The notes: generated from the sequence alone by a model not told the origin. DNA of 64,000 nucleotides from Halolamina pelagica (GCF_900115675.1 NZ_FOXI01000001.1:372001-436000); one strand, 5' to 3'; shown: positions 30,136 to 39,247, counted from the stretch's first letter. Translations and numbers: made by a program.

Positions 30136-30999
30136 CTACCGCCGGAACTGTTCGATGACGCCGCCCGCGGGTCGGCGATCGGTCTCAGTCGCGCTCGGCT
30201 CGTCGCCGTGTCTCCCCTCGGCGACGCGGGCGCCGACGGCGACGCTGAACACCGCGAGTACGATCCCCGCCAGCACGTCGGTCAGCCAGTGGATCCCGAG
30301 ATACATCGTCGCCACGGCGACCGAGGTGGCGCCGACCGTCGCGATGGGGAGCCAGCCCGGCGCGGCCGAGCGGTAACGGGCCGCGAGTAGCGCGACGGTC
30401 ACCGACAGCGACGTGTGCAGCGACGGGAACACGTTGGTGTTCTCGTTCACCTGACTCGTCAGGTGCTGGACCTCCGGCCAGTTGGTGAACAGCAGCGACT
30501 CGACCGCGCCGGGCATGAAGTTCCGCGGGCCGTACGCGACGAACAGCACGTAGCAGACCAGCCCGATCCCGTAGTTCAGCGCGTACGCCACGAGCGTCGC
30601 CGCCAGCGGGCGCGCGTCGTCGTGGAGCGCGTAGAGCACGATCGGGAACGTCAACAGGAACACGTAGCCGAACACGTAGACGAAGCTGAAGTACGCCGTC
30701 AGCTCCGGGGACGCGATCGACTGCAGATCCGCGACGAACGTCCCCTCGACGGCGTGGATCGCGCCCGTGATGTTCACGCCGATCAGCCACGAGAGTTCGA
30801 CGCCGACGTCGCGCACGGCGCCGTTGGCGAGCAGCAGTACGCCGAGGACGACCGCGGTCGGCCCGACCGCCCGGACGTTCTCCCGAAGCGATCCGCGCCG
30901 GAACTTCCTCCCCGTGAGTCGCCGGACGGCGCCGAGGCTCAGCAGGTGCAACACGAGCACCACGGCGACGACGTCGGTCAACACGGTGAACAGACTCAT
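30136..30999 (-). CDS. PAP2-superfamily membrane phosphatase
   Basis: A 287-residue protein with about six to seven membrane helices. The PAP2 motifs appear as YGPRNFMPGAVE, VFPSLHTSLSVTVAL, and YLGIHWLTDVLAGIVLA. The H in PSLHTS and the H-x4-D in GIHWLTD are the catalytic histidines and aspartate of this superfamily. The long N-terminal membrane region recalls AUR1-like inositolphosphotransferases. It could dephosphorylate lipid pyrophosphate carriers or transfer a phosphopolar group to lipids; the substrate is unknown. It overlaps the upstream lipoprotein gene by 4 nt. Confidence 0.86.
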   Translation of the reverse strand: MSLFTVLTDVVAVVLVLHLLSLGAVRRLTGRKFRRGSLRENVRAVGPTAVVLGVLLLANGAVRDVGVELSWLIGVNITGAIHAVEGTFVADLQSIASPELTAYFSFVYVFGYVFLLTFPIVLYALHDDARPLAATLVAYALNYGIGLVCYVLFVAYGPRNFMPGAVESLLFTNWPEVQHLTSQVNENTNVFPSLHTSLSVTVALLAARYRSAAPGWLPIATVGATSVAVATMYLGIHWLTDVLAGIVLAVFSVAVGARVAEGRHGDEPSATETDRRPAGGVIEQFRR

Positions 31000-32783
31000 G
31001 TGCTCCCCCCCACGAGTGCGCCGTCCTCGTACTGGTAGCCGGCCTCGCGGAACGCCTCACGGACGGCCTCGACGTTCAACTCGCCGTCCCGCCCGAAAAA
31101 GGGGACGACGGGGTTCCCGCCGTCCCACTCGAGGTCTTCCGGGTACCACTCGGTCCCCTGGAGCGGCCCGACCGCGGGGCGGGCGTAGCCGTCGAGCACG
31201 TGCTCGCCGAGGTGCTGTTCGTCGACGACCCGGGCGAGCGTGTTCCGGAACCGAGGGTTGTCGAGGTGCGGGCGACGGGTGTTGTAGCCGAGGACGTACG
31301 GCCGATCCGAGCGTCGCACGACCAGTTCCGTGCCGTCGGCGCGGCCGATCCGCGGGACCGTCGCCGCGCCGACGGCGGTGCCGGTCACGTCCGCCTCGCC
31401 GTCCGCCACCGTCTCGACGGCGGTCACGTCGGAGCCGACAACCCGCACCGAGAGCGCGTCGACGGCGGGATCGGCGATCCAGTCGGGGAAGTCAGCTCCC
31501 TCCCGGGCCGAGAAGTGCCCCTCGACGCGTTCGAGTCGAAGGCTCTCCCGCGGCGTGTTCCGGACGTACGCGAACGGGCCGCTCCCGACCGGCGGGATGT
31601 TGTTCGAGACGAGCGCCTCGGTCACGGTGCCGACGGGGATGCCGCCGATCGCGGCGGTGTCGGTGCGGTCGCGCCAGACGTGCTCCGGGAGGATCGGGAC
31701 GGTCAGTGCGCGCGGCACGACGGCCCGATCGGCGTCGGCGAACGTCACGTCGAGTCGCCGGTCGTCGACGACCGACACGTCGTCGACGAGGCTGCTCTGT
31801 CCCCGGAACTCGGGTGACGGCACCTCCGCGTCCTCCTCGTCGTCGCCCAGCGTTGTGTCCGCGAGCAGGTCGTACGTGAACGCCACGTCGGCCGCAGTCA
31901 GCGCCTCGTCGTCGTGCCACCGGACGTCCTCGCGGAGGGTGACCCGCGCTGACGGCGGGTCGCCGTCGACGAGGTCGATCGACTCGGCGAGCCACGGTGT
32001 TAGCTCGCCCTCGATCGACCGGGCGAGAGGGTCGTACAGCAGCCCGGTCAACGCGCCGCCGCGCCGGAACTCGACGGCGAGAGGGTTCAGGTTCGTGGTC
32101 GCGCGGCGGTCGGTTGTCACCACGCGGAGGACTGTCTCCTCGCTCCCGCTCTCGTACTCGCCGGCGAGGCGTAGATACCCCACTGGGGAGCGGAGGTCGG
32201 TCACCTGCCAGTTCGGCCCGGCGCCGGTCCGCGCCGCGCGGATGTCGTCCGGGACGGTGAGCAGCGTGAACGGCTGCGTTCGGGCGACCGTCCGTTGGAG
32301 GCGTTCGAGCGTCGCCCGCCGTTCGGCGCCGTCGGCCCGGCGCTGGCGTTCGAGCGCCTCGTCGGCGCCCAAGTTGGTGTAGCCGAAGGGGTTCTGCCAG
32401 CCGGGGGCGTCGGCGAACCGCGAGTGCAGCAGGGTCGTGAGCGCGTCGGGATCGCGGAACTTCTCGGGCAGCCGCATCACGAACATCTCGAACTCGGTCC
32501 GGAGCAGGCTCTGGCGCATGAGCTCCTGCTCCGCCATCGGGAGCACCTCGGTCTCGATCCCCGCCGCCCGGAACCACGAGGCGATCTCGCGGGCGAGGGC
32601 GAGCGCGTACGGGTCGGCATCGGTCGGGAGAGTCTTGATCCGCAGGGTGACTGGTTGGGTCGACCGCCAGCCCGTGAGGTTCCGCGCACGCTGGAGACAG
32701 CCGGCGCTGAGGACGGTCGCACCGCTTCCGAGGGCCGCGAGGACCGATCGTCGGTCCGTGGGGACGCTCGACTCGCTACCCAT
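30996..32783 (-). CDS. ABC transporter substrate-binding lipoprotein, family 5 (peptide/nickel type)
   Basis: A 595-residue secreted protein. A twin-arginine signal (TDRRSVLAALGSG) is followed by lipobox LSAGC with Cys29. The mature part is an oligopeptide-binding type domain, with RVTLREDVRWHDDEALTAADVAFTYDLL and YNTRRPHLDNPRFRNTLARVVDE, both typical of family 5. An unusual N-terminal portion of about 180 residues (ALAREIASWFRAAGIETEVLPM) looks like the C-lobe, so the order appears permuted or duplicated. No permease or ATPase genes are near, so it is an orphan binding protein. It forms a two-gene unit with the PAP2 phosphatase. Confidence 0.85.
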   Translation of the reverse strand: MGSESSVPTDRRSVLAALGSGATVLSAGCLQRARNLTGWRSTQPVTLRIKTLPTDADPYALALAREIASWFRAAGIETEVLPMAEQELMRQSLLRTEFEMFVMRLPEKFRDPDALTTLLHSRFADAPGWQNPFGYTNLGADEALERQRRADGAERRATLERLQRTVARTQPFTLLTVPDDIRAARTGAGPNWQVTDLRSPVGYLRLAGEYESGSEETVLRVVTTDRRATTNLNPLAVEFRRGGALTGLLYDPLARSIEGELTPWLAESIDLVDGDPPSARVTLREDVRWHDDEALTAADVAFTYDLLADTTLGDDEEDAEVPSPEFRGQSSLVDDVSVVDDRRLDVTFADADRAVVPRALTVPILPEHVWRDRTDTAAIGGIPVGTVTEALVSNNIPPVGSGPFAYVRNTPRESLRLERVEGHFSAREGADFPDWIADPAVDALSVRVVGSDVTAVETVADGEADVTGTAVGAATVPRIGRADGTELVVRRSDRPYVLGYNTRRPHLDNPRFRNTLARVVDEQHLGEHVLDGYARPAVGPLQGTEWYPEDLEWDGGNPVVPFFGRDGELNVEAVREAFREAGYQYEDGALVGGST

Positions 32784-32784
32784 T

Positions 32785-32803
32785 GTCACCGAATTTGGGT
32801 GAC
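32785..32803. promoter_or_regulatory. inverted repeat GTCACC-N7-GGTGAC at the lipoprotein gene start
   Basis: Six-base arms flank GAATTTG and begin one base upstream of the minus-strand ATG at 32783. An operator at this place would block transcript start in a leaderless gene. Confidence 0.4.
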
Positions 32804-32853
32804 CGATTGGCATAGGGATTGTGCTGTCCGTTCCGGCCCCCCCGACCACCCGT

Positions 32854-32880
32854 CTGTCCAGTGGACAGGGACAGGTTTTA
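32854..32880 (+). promoter_or_regulatory. palindrome CTGTCCAGTGGACAG and TATA box of the arylsulfotransferase-like gene
   Basis: A perfect 15-nt palindrome with a single central G (32854-32868) lies just upstream of a TTTTA element (32876-32880), which is about 29 nt before the ATG at 32907. The palindrome centre is 46 nt from the start, a position suited to an activator. Confidence 0.6.
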
Positions 32881-32906
32881 CCCCTCGCCACGGCTCTCAC
32901 CGCGCG

Positions 32907-34295
32907 ATGGACCTCCCCAAGCGGACCCTCCGCCTCCTGCTCGCGGCGCTGGTCCTCGTCGCCGCGTCGACGATCGTCGCCGGCTACGTCGAGAGCGAGC
33001 GCACGAACGACCGCGTGACCGGCGACCCCGCGGTCGAGCAGGCGTTCCGGTCGGGCGACGACGCGGCGGTCGTCGGGGAGCGCGACAACGTCACCGTCGT
33101 CGCGACGGACTCGAACGCGTTCGTCAGCGACGAGAGCGACGCGCCGCGAGCACGGGCCGAACTCGCGGCGTTCGCGCCGGACGGGAGTCTCTACTACTAC
33201 CAGAACGACCACACGCGCTACTGGGACGTCGACCCCGTCGAGGGCACCAGCCACACGGTCGAGTTCGTCTACGCGGACCACCTCGACGCCGACGAGTGCG
33301 ACGGCGCGGTCTGCACCCGGAACGGGGTCGAGCGCGTCAACCTCACGACCGGCGAGCGAACCGACGTGTTCAGCCGGATCACCGCCGGCAAGCACTCCAC
33401 GCGCTGGCACGACGCCGACCGCATCGACGAGGACCGCCTGCTCGTCGCCGACATCGCGCAGGACCGCGCGTTCATCGTGAACACCACGACGGGGCTGATC
33501 GAGTGGTCCTGGGAGGCGCAGGCCGACTACGGCGTCGAGAGCGGCGGCCCGTTCCCCGAGGACTGGACCCACATCAACGACGTGGAGCACGTCGAGGTCG
33601 ACGGCGAGGAGGCGGTGATGGTCAGCCTCCGGAACCAGGACCAGGTCTCGTTCGTCGACATGCAGGGCGAGCTGATGGCGGAGTGGACGCTCGGCGCCGA
33701 CGGCGACCACGCGACGCTGTACGAACAGCACAACCCCGACTTCATCCCGGCCGAGGAGGGCGGGCCCGCACTCCTCGTCGGCGACTCCGAGAACGGCCGG
33801 ATCGTCGAGTACCAGCGCGAGAACGGCGAGTGGGTCGAGTCCTGGACGTGGGCCGACCAGCGGATCCAGTGGCCCCGCGACGCCGACCGGCTGCCCAACG
33901 GCCACACGCTGATCACCGACTCTAACGGCGACCGCGTCTTCGAGGTCGACCGGGAGGGGGAGATCGTCTGGTCGGCCGACGTCGGCTTCCCCTACGAGGC
34001 CGAGCGCCTCGGCACCGGCGACGAGAGCACGGGCGGCGAGAGCGCGGCGTCGCTGGGGCTCGAGAGCCACGAGCCCGCCCCCGAGGCGGCGTCGGCGCGC
34101 CAGCGCGTCGAGAACGCGCTGCCGCCGACGATCCAGAACGCGATCGCCTACGTGTTCCCGCGCTGGGTCGGCCTGCTCGAGGAGCTCGCGATCGTCGTCC
34201 TGGTCGGGAGTCTGCTGCGCTGGGCGACGCTCGAGTACCGCTGGCTCGACCACACGATCGCGTTCCGATTCCCCATCGAACTCCGCCGGAAATGA
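32907..34295 (+). CDS. arylsulfotransferase-like (ASST family) membrane-anchored beta-propeller protein
   Basis: A 462-residue protein. One membrane helix at residues 9-27 is followed by an external domain of about 370 residues, and another helix lies near 415-435. The propeller repeats contain HSTRWHDADRIDEDRLLVADI, DWTHINDVEHVEVDGEEAVMVSLRNQD, and RLPNGHTLITDSNGDRVFEVDREGEIVWS, matching the ASST/arylsulfotransferase fold. These enzymes move sulfate between phenolic compounds, but haloarchaeal members are uncharacterised. Two cysteines (ECDGAVC) could form a disulfide. The next gene overlaps by 4 nt. A role in surface polymer or lipid modification is inferred from the glycosyltransferase-like neighbour. 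Confidence 0.78.
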   Translation: MDLPKRTLRLLLAALVLVAASTIVAGYVESERTNDRVTGDPAVEQAFRSGDDAAVVGERDNVTVVATDSNAFVSDESDAPRARAELAAFAPDGSLYYYQNDHTRYWDVDPVEGTSHTVEFVYADHLDADECDGAVCTRNGVERVNLTTGERTDVFSRITAGKHSTRWHDADRIDEDRLLVADIAQDRAFIVNTTTGLIEWSWEAQADYGVESGGPFPEDWTHINDVEHVEVDGEEAVMVSLRNQDQVSFVDMQGELMAEWTLGADGDHATLYEQHNPDFIPAEEGGPALLVGDSENGRIVEYQRENGEWVESWTWADQRIQWPRDADRLPNGHTLITDSNGDRVFEVDREGEIVWSADVGFPYEAERLGTGDESTGGESAASLGLESHEPAPEAASARQRVENALPPTIQNAIAYVFPRWVGLLEELAIVVLVGSLLRWATLEYRWLDHTIAFRFPIELRRK

Positions 34296-35821
34296 GCCGC
34301 CTCGATCGCCTCCCGATCACGCGCGACGACGTGCCGTGGCTCGGCGCAGCGCTCGCTGCGGGCCTGCTCGCCGTCGCGATCTACCTCGCGACCAACCCCT
34401 ACCCGGCCTACGGCGCGGGGCTGTACCTCCGGATCGCCGACGCCATCGCCGCCGGCGGGTACGCGCCGCCCGGGCAGATCTCGGGCTACACCGCCGAGGG
34501 CGTCCCCTTCGCGTACCCGCCGCTTCAGTTCTACCTGCTCGCGGTGCTGCTGGATCTGGGTGCGGGGCCAGTCGCCCTCGCGCGCTTCCTGCCGTCGCTC
34601 GGCGTGCTGGCCGCACTCGTGCCCGTCTACCTGCTCGCGCGGGACTACGCGGGCTCGCGCCCCGCCGGCGCGGCCGCGGGCGTCGCCGTCGCGCTCAACC
34701 CACAACTGCTCCAGTGGCACGTCTCCGCCGGCGGGTTGGTTCGGGCCTTCGCGTTCTGCTACGCGCTGACGGCGATCTACGCGGGCTATCACGTCTTCGA
34801 CGGGGAGTCGTGGCGCGCGGTCGCCGTCGGCGCGCTGGCGTTCGGCGCGACCGTGCTCACCCACCCGACCTACTCGCTGTTCGTCGTGGTCACGTACCTC
34901 CTCCTCTGGGGAACTCGGGACCGCTCGGGCGCGGGCCTGGCCCGCGGCGCGGCGGTCGGCGTCGGCGGCGCCGTCGTCGTCTCGCCGTGGCTGGGCTGGG
35001 TCACGAGCACGCACGGGATCGACGTGCTCGCCGGCGCCGCGGGCACCCACGGCGGCATCGGCGGCGGCGCGGCGACGATCGGCGTCTCGGCCACCCTCCT
35101 CCCGCTGCTCGGCGCGGCGTACCTGCTGTACGCTCGCCGGAACTGGTTCCTCGCGGGGTGGGCCGCCGCCGCGGAACTGCTGTTCGCCCAGCCCCGGTTC
35201 GCGTTCACCGTCGGGAGCGTCGTCGCCGGCGTCGCCGCCGTCGACGTGGCTCGCCGGCTACCCTCGTTGGACGGCAGCGTCTCGCTCCCCGGCACCGGCG
35301 CCGTCGAACGCCGCGAGGTCGCCGCGGCGGCCTGCCTGCTCCTCGCGAGCGTCGCGGGTGGGGGCTACCTCGCCCACGAGATGACGCTGCCGAGCGACCC
35401 CTCGACCCCCGAGTTCCTCGACGAGGAGGACACCGAGGCGATGGCGTGGGCCGCGGCCGAGACGCCGCCGGACGCCACGTTCGTCGTGCTCGGCGACGCG
35501 GCTGAGTGGGTCCCGGCGCTGGCGGACCGCACGATCCTGATCGGCCCGTGGGGGGTGGAGTGGTACGGTCCGGACGCGTACGAGACGCAGTTGGAAACCT
35601 TCGAAGCGCTCTCGCAGTGTGACGGCGTCGACTGTGTCGAGCACGAGCTGGCGGGCGTCGGCGCCGACCCCGACTACGTCTACCTCCCGAAGGGCGCCTA
35701 CACCGTTCGGGGCCAGCCCGAGGTGACGTTCGGCTCGCTCGACCGCTCGTTCGCGGCCTCGCCGGACTGGGAGCGCGCCTACGAGAACGACGGCGTGGTC
35801 GTCTACCGCGCGGTCGAGTAG
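34292..35821 (+). CDS. polytopic membrane protein, GT-C glycosyltransferase-like
   Basis: A 509-residue protein with about ten membrane helices up to residue 360 and a soluble C-terminal domain of about 140 residues with two cysteines (SQCDGVDC). The N-terminal loop GLYLRIADAIAAGGYAPPGQISGYTAEGVPFAYPPLQFYLLAVLL resembles the first extracellular loop of GT-C enzymes (PMT/ArnT/GT39 group), which use lipid-linked sugar donors. The catalytic acidic pair is not obvious, so the match is structural. It overlaps the ASST-like gene by 4 nt and very likely works with it. Confidence 0.72.
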   Translation: MSRLDRLPITRDDVPWLGAALAAGLLAVAIYLATNPYPAYGAGLYLRIADAIAAGGYAPPGQISGYTAEGVPFAYPPLQFYLLAVLLDLGAGPVALARFLPSLGVLAALVPVYLLARDYAGSRPAGAAAGVAVALNPQLLQWHVSAGGLVRAFAFCYALTAIYAGYHVFDGESWRAVAVGALAFGATVLTHPTYSLFVVVTYLLLWGTRDRSGAGLARGAAVGVGGAVVVSPWLGWVTSTHGIDVLAGAAGTHGGIGGGAATIGVSATLLPLLGAAYLLYARRNWFLAGWAAAAELLFAQPRFAFTVGSVVAGVAAVDVARRLPSLDGSVSLPGTGAVERREVAAAACLLLASVAGGGYLAHEMTLPSDPSTPEFLDEEDTEAMAWAAAETPPDATFVVLGDAAEWVPALADRTILIGPWGVEWYGPDAYETQLETFEALSQCDGVDCVEHELAGVGADPDYVYLPKGAYTVRGQPEVTFGSLDRSFAASPDWERAYENDGVVVYRAVE

Positions 35822-35867
35822 GGCCGCGACCACCGGCTACTTCCCCCTCGGCGCGCTTTCCTCGATA

Positions 35868-38063
35868 ATGACCGAACCGCCGAGTAACGACGACCGGAAC
35901 CGACTCGCCGAGGAGGCCAGCCCGTACCTCCAGCAACACGCCGACAACCCCGTGGACTGGCAGCCGTGGGACGACGACGCCCTCGCGGAGGCCCGCGAGC
36001 GCGACGTGCCGATCTTCCTCTCGGTCGGCTACTCGGCCTGCCACTGGTGTCACGTGATGGCCGAGGAGTCCTTCGAGGACCCCGAGGTGGCCGAGACCCT
36101 CAACGAGAACTTCGTCCCGATCAAGGTCGACCGCGAGGAGCGGCCGGACCTCGACCGCGTCTACCAGACGGTCTGCCAGCTGGTCACGGGTGGCGGCGGG
36201 TGGCCCCTGTCGGCGTTCCTCACGCCGGAGGGGAAGCCGTTCTACGTCGGCACGTACTTCCCGCCCGAGTCACAGCCGGGGCGCAACGTCCCGGGGTTCG
36301 AACGGCTCTGCCGGCAGATCGCCGACTCCTGGGCCGACCCGGAGCAGCGCCCGGAGATGGAGACCCGCGCCGAGCAGTGGACCACGGCCGCCCGCGACCG
36401 GATGGCGCCGACGGGATCCCCCGACGACGCCGAGCCACCGAGCAGCGAGATCCTCGACGACGCCGCGGCGGCGGCGATCCGCGGCGCCGACCGCCAGCAC
36501 GGCGGCTTCGGACAGGGGAGCCCGAAGTTCCCGCATCCGGGCCGGGTCGAACTCCTGCTGCGCGTCGCCGCCCTCTCCGACGATCCCGAGCCGCTGACCG
36601 TCGCCGAGAACGCCCTGAACGCCATGGGCAGCGGCGGGCTCTACGACCACCTCGGCGGCGGCTTCCACCGCTACTGCGTCGACGAGGACTGGACCGTCCC
36701 GCACTTCGAGAAGATGGCCTACGACAACGCCACCATCCCGGCGGCGTTCCTCGCGGGCTACCGAGCGACCGGGCGTGAACGCTACGCCGACCTGACGCGC
36801 GAGACGCTCGACTTCCTCGAACGCGAACTCTCCCACCCCGAGGGGGGGTTCTTCAGCACGCTCGACGCCCGGAGCGGGACGCCCGGCTCCCGGCTCGACG
36901 AGGGTGAGGAACCGGACCGCGAGGAGGGCGCGTTCTACGTCTGGACGCCCGCTGAGGTCCGCGAGACCCTCGACGAGCCGGCGGCGACGCTGTTCTGCCG
37001 GCGCTACGGCGTCGTCTCCGGCGGCAACTTCGAGGGTGGAACCAGCGTGCTGAACGAGACGGTTCCCGTCGCGGAACTCGTCGGCGCGGAGATGGAGGTC
37101 GCGGGCGAGACGGTCGAGGCACCGGACTCAGAGAGCGAGATCAGCGACCTGCTCGCCGAGGGTCGCGAGCGACTGTTCGAAGCCCGGGAGGAGCGCCCGC
37201 GCCCGCCACGCGACGAGAAGGTGCTCGCGGGCTGGAACGGCCTGCTGATCGAGACGTTCGCCCGTACGGGGTTCGTGCTGGGCGACGACGCCCGGATCGA
37301 ACGCGCCGAGTCGGCGCTCGGGTTCGTCCGGGAACACCTCTGGGACGCCGAGGACGAGCGGCTCTCCCGACGGTTCAAGGACGGCGACGTCGCCGTCGAC
37401 GCCGCGCTCGAGGACTACGCGTTCCTCGGCCGCGGGGCGTTCGAACTCTACCAGGCGACGGGGGAGGTCGGACCGCTGGCGTTCGCGCTCGACCTCGCCG
37501 CGGTCGTCGCCGACTCGTTCTACGACGCCGACGACGGGACGCTCTACCTCTCGGCGAACGACGGCGAGGAGCTGGTCGCGCGGCCCCAGGAGCTGACCGA
37601 CCAGTCCACGCCGTCGAGCGTCGGCGCCGCGGTCTCGCTGCTGCTCGAGCTGGACCACTTCACCGACCGCGATCTGGGCTCGGTCGCGCGGGAGACGCTC
37701 GCGACCCACCGCGGCCGGATCGAGGCCAGCCCCGTGGAGCACGGGACGCTCGCGATGGCCGCCGACGCCGCCCGGCGCGGCTCGCTCGAACTCACCGTCG
37801 CCGCCGACGAACTGCCCGCCGACTGGCGCGAGACGCTCGCCGACCGCCACCTGCCCGGCGCCGTCGTCGCCCGGCGGCCGCCGACGGAGGACGGGCTCAA
37901 GGGCTGGCTCGACGAACTCGGGCTCGACGAGGCGCCGCCGATCTGGGCCGGCCGCGAGGCCCGCGACGGCGAGCCGACGGTGTACGCCTGTCGCTCGCGC
38001 ACCTGCTCGCCGCCGGAGACGGATCTGGAAGCGGCGCTCGACTGGGTCGAGGAGAACCTCTGA
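35868..38063 (+). CDS. thioredoxin-domain protein of the YyaL/SSP411 (DUF255) family
   Basis: A 731-residue cytoplasmic protein. Residues 8-170 form a thioredoxin-like domain starting NRLAEEASPYLQQHADNPVDW, with a C-x2-C motif in YSACHWCHVMAEESFED. The rest is an alpha/alpha-barrel of the N-acylglucosamine 2-epimerase type, including GGLYDHLGGGFHRYCVDEDWTVPHFEKMAYDNA and PPRDEKVLAGWNGLLIETFA. The family is universal and nearly invariant in length, but its substrate is unknown. The short gap after the previous gene and a convergent thioredoxin gene 2 nt downstream are seen; functional coupling with that thioredoxin is possible. Confidence 0.93.
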   Translation: MTEPPSNDDRNRLAEEASPYLQQHADNPVDWQPWDDDALAEARERDVPIFLSVGYSACHWCHVMAEESFEDPEVAETLNENFVPIKVDREERPDLDRVYQTVCQLVTGGGGWPLSAFLTPEGKPFYVGTYFPPESQPGRNVPGFERLCRQIADSWADPEQRPEMETRAEQWTTAARDRMAPTGSPDDAEPPSSEILDDAAAAAIRGADRQHGGFGQGSPKFPHPGRVELLLRVAALSDDPEPLTVAENALNAMGSGGLYDHLGGGFHRYCVDEDWTVPHFEKMAYDNATIPAAFLAGYRATGRERYADLTRETLDFLERELSHPEGGFFSTLDARSGTPGSRLDEGEEPDREEGAFYVWTPAEVRETLDEPAATLFCRRYGVVSGGNFEGGTSVLNETVPVAELVGAEMEVAGETVEAPDSESEISDLLAEGRERLFEAREERPRPPRDEKVLAGWNGLLIETFARTGFVLGDDARIERAESALGFVREHLWDAEDERLSRRFKDGDVAVDAALEDYAFLGRGAFELYQATGEVGPLAFALDLAAVVADSFYDADDGTLYLSANDGEELVARPQELTDQSTPSSVGAAVSLLLELDHFTDRDLGSVARETLATHRGRIEASPVEHGTLAMAADAARRGSLELTVAADELPADWRETLADRHLPGAVVARRPPTEDGLKGWLDELGLDEAPPIWAGREARDGEPTVYACRSRTCSPPETDLEAALDWVEENL

Positions 38064-38064
38064 G

Positions 38065-38460
38065 CTACTCGGCGGCCGCGATCGCGTCCGCGAGGTACTC
38101 CGCGATCGGCCGCCCCTCGCTCTCGACGAACCGCGCGATCTCACTCCCATCGCGTTCGACGATCACGGTCGGGATCAGTTCGATCCCGTACTCCTCGAGC
38201 CCCTCGCCGACTTTCTCGCCGTCCTCGCGCTCGACCGCGTGAGCGTGGATCCGCTCGTCGGGCACGCCTGCGGCGTCGAGCGCGGCCGCGAACGCGGGGA
38301 GGAGTTGGCGGCAGTCGCCACACCAGTCGCCGCCCCAGACCCGGAACGTGAGTCCGTCGGCGCCGAGCGCGTCGACGGCGTCGGCGTGGGACTCGGCGTC
38401 CCACGTCGGGTCGGGCTGGAGCGTCGAGAGCGTCGATTCGGGTGGTTCGGCGTTGCTCAT
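38065..38460 (-). CDS. thioredoxin-family protein
   Basis: A 131-residue thioredoxin-fold protein with the active-site WGGDWCGDCRQLLPAF, a C-x2-C pair, and the cis-proline region IELIPTVIVERDGSEIARF. The motif CGDC departs from the standard CGPC and is common in haloarchaeal thioredoxin relatives. It is expected to reduce disulfides in the cytoplasm. The start at 38460 is the ATG at the domain boundary; the upstream open frame only reads through tandem repeats. Its 3' end faces the DUF255 gene. Confidence 0.9.
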   Translation of the reverse strand: MSNAEPPESTLSTLQPDPTWDAESHADAVDALGADGLTFRVWGGDWCGDCRQLLPAFAAALDAAGVPDERIHAHAVEREDGEKVGEGLEEYGIELIPTVIVERDGSEIARFVESEGRPIAEYLADAIAAAE

Positions 38461-38493
38461 ACCCGAACACCGCGCCGGAGGGGAATAAGTCAC

Positions 38494-38578
38494 ACGTCGG
38501 CGGCTGTCGATCGCCGCCTTCGAGAACGCACGTCGGCGGCTGTCGGCCGCCGCCTTCGAGAACGCACGCCGGCGGCGG
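38494..38578. repeat. 36-bp direct tandem repeat, 2.3 copies
   Basis: Two near-identical 36-nt units (38494-38529 and 38530-38565, differing at two bases) and a diverged third start at 38566. Each unit holds GGCGGC and GCCGCC arms able to form a hairpin. The array lies between the thioredoxin gene promoter and the end of the next minus-strand gene. Confidence 0.8.
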
Positions 38579-39142
38579 TTACTCGCCGAGGACGCCGCCG
38601 ATGGCGCCGCCGACCGCACCGAACACGAGCGGATAGACGAACCCCGCGAGCAGGGCCGCGGTGATCAGGTCCGGTGCCGCCGACCCCTGGTAGGCGAAGA
38701 GGAACCGGCCGAGCAGGGCCAGCGGGAAGTAGCCGACGGCGATCGCGACGCCGGCGGTCGCGCCGTCGACCGGTTCGTCCGCGTCGGCGACGCGGGCGGT
38801 CAGCAGCCCCGCCGCGAGCAGCAGCACGACCGGCACGAGGTACAGCAGCGCGAGCGACCCGCCGTCGCTGCCGGCGATGAAGTTCTGTGACTGCGTTCCG
38901 CCCAGCGCGTCGATCCGGGTGTCGACGAAGTGGGCGTTGTAGAACAGCCAGCCCACGCCCTGCCAGACGGCGATGGGCTCCCCGCCGAACAGTTCCGTGA
39001 CCAAGTTGTACCCCTCCAGGCGCTCCTCGACGGAGCCACTCTGCCAGACGTAGGTGAGAAGATACCCAAGCAGGTACGCGGCGACGCCGGCGCCGGCGCC
39101 CGCCCCGAGCGGGAGTCGGTCGGTGATGCTGTTAGTGCTCAT
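38579..39142 (-). CDS. haloarchaeal membrane protein, unknown function
   Basis: A 187-residue protein with about five membrane helices: roughly residues 10-35, 68-78, 98-115, 130-150, and 158-185. The ends are glycine-rich (GAGAGAGVAAYLLGYLLTYVW and FGAVGGAIGGVLGE). The amphipathic stretch EERLEGYNLVTELFGGEPIAVWQGVGWLFYNAHF recurs in related haloarchaeal membrane proteins, none characterised. The ATG at 39142 is preferred over the much longer upstream frame. Its terminator region is the tandem repeat at 38494-38578. Confidence 0.8.
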   Translation of the reverse strand: MSTNSITDRLPLGAGAGAGVAAYLLGYLLTYVWQSGSVEERLEGYNLVTELFGGEPIAVWQGVGWLFYNAHFVDTRIDALGGTQSQNFIAGSDGGSLALLYLVPVVLLLAAGLLTARVADADEPVDGATAGVAIAVGYFPLALLGRFLFAYQGSAAPDLITAALLAGFVYPLVFGAVGGAIGGVLGE

Positions 39143-39247
39143 CGTTGGGAACGTCGATGCGGGCGCAAAAATTACTGTCGGCCGTTCCGGAACCTGTTCG
39201 CCCGGTGTCGCTACCCATTTAGGTTCGACCCGGATACGCCGGGGTAG

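Noticed and set aside
30996-34253. A 1085-codon minus-strand frame extending the lipoprotein gene
   Set aside because: The extension is antisense to the arylsulfotransferase-like gene and lacks homology. The Tat lipoprotein start at 32783 is clear.
38494-38578. CRISPR array
   Set aside because: The 36-bp units are directly adjacent without spacers and there are no cas genes.
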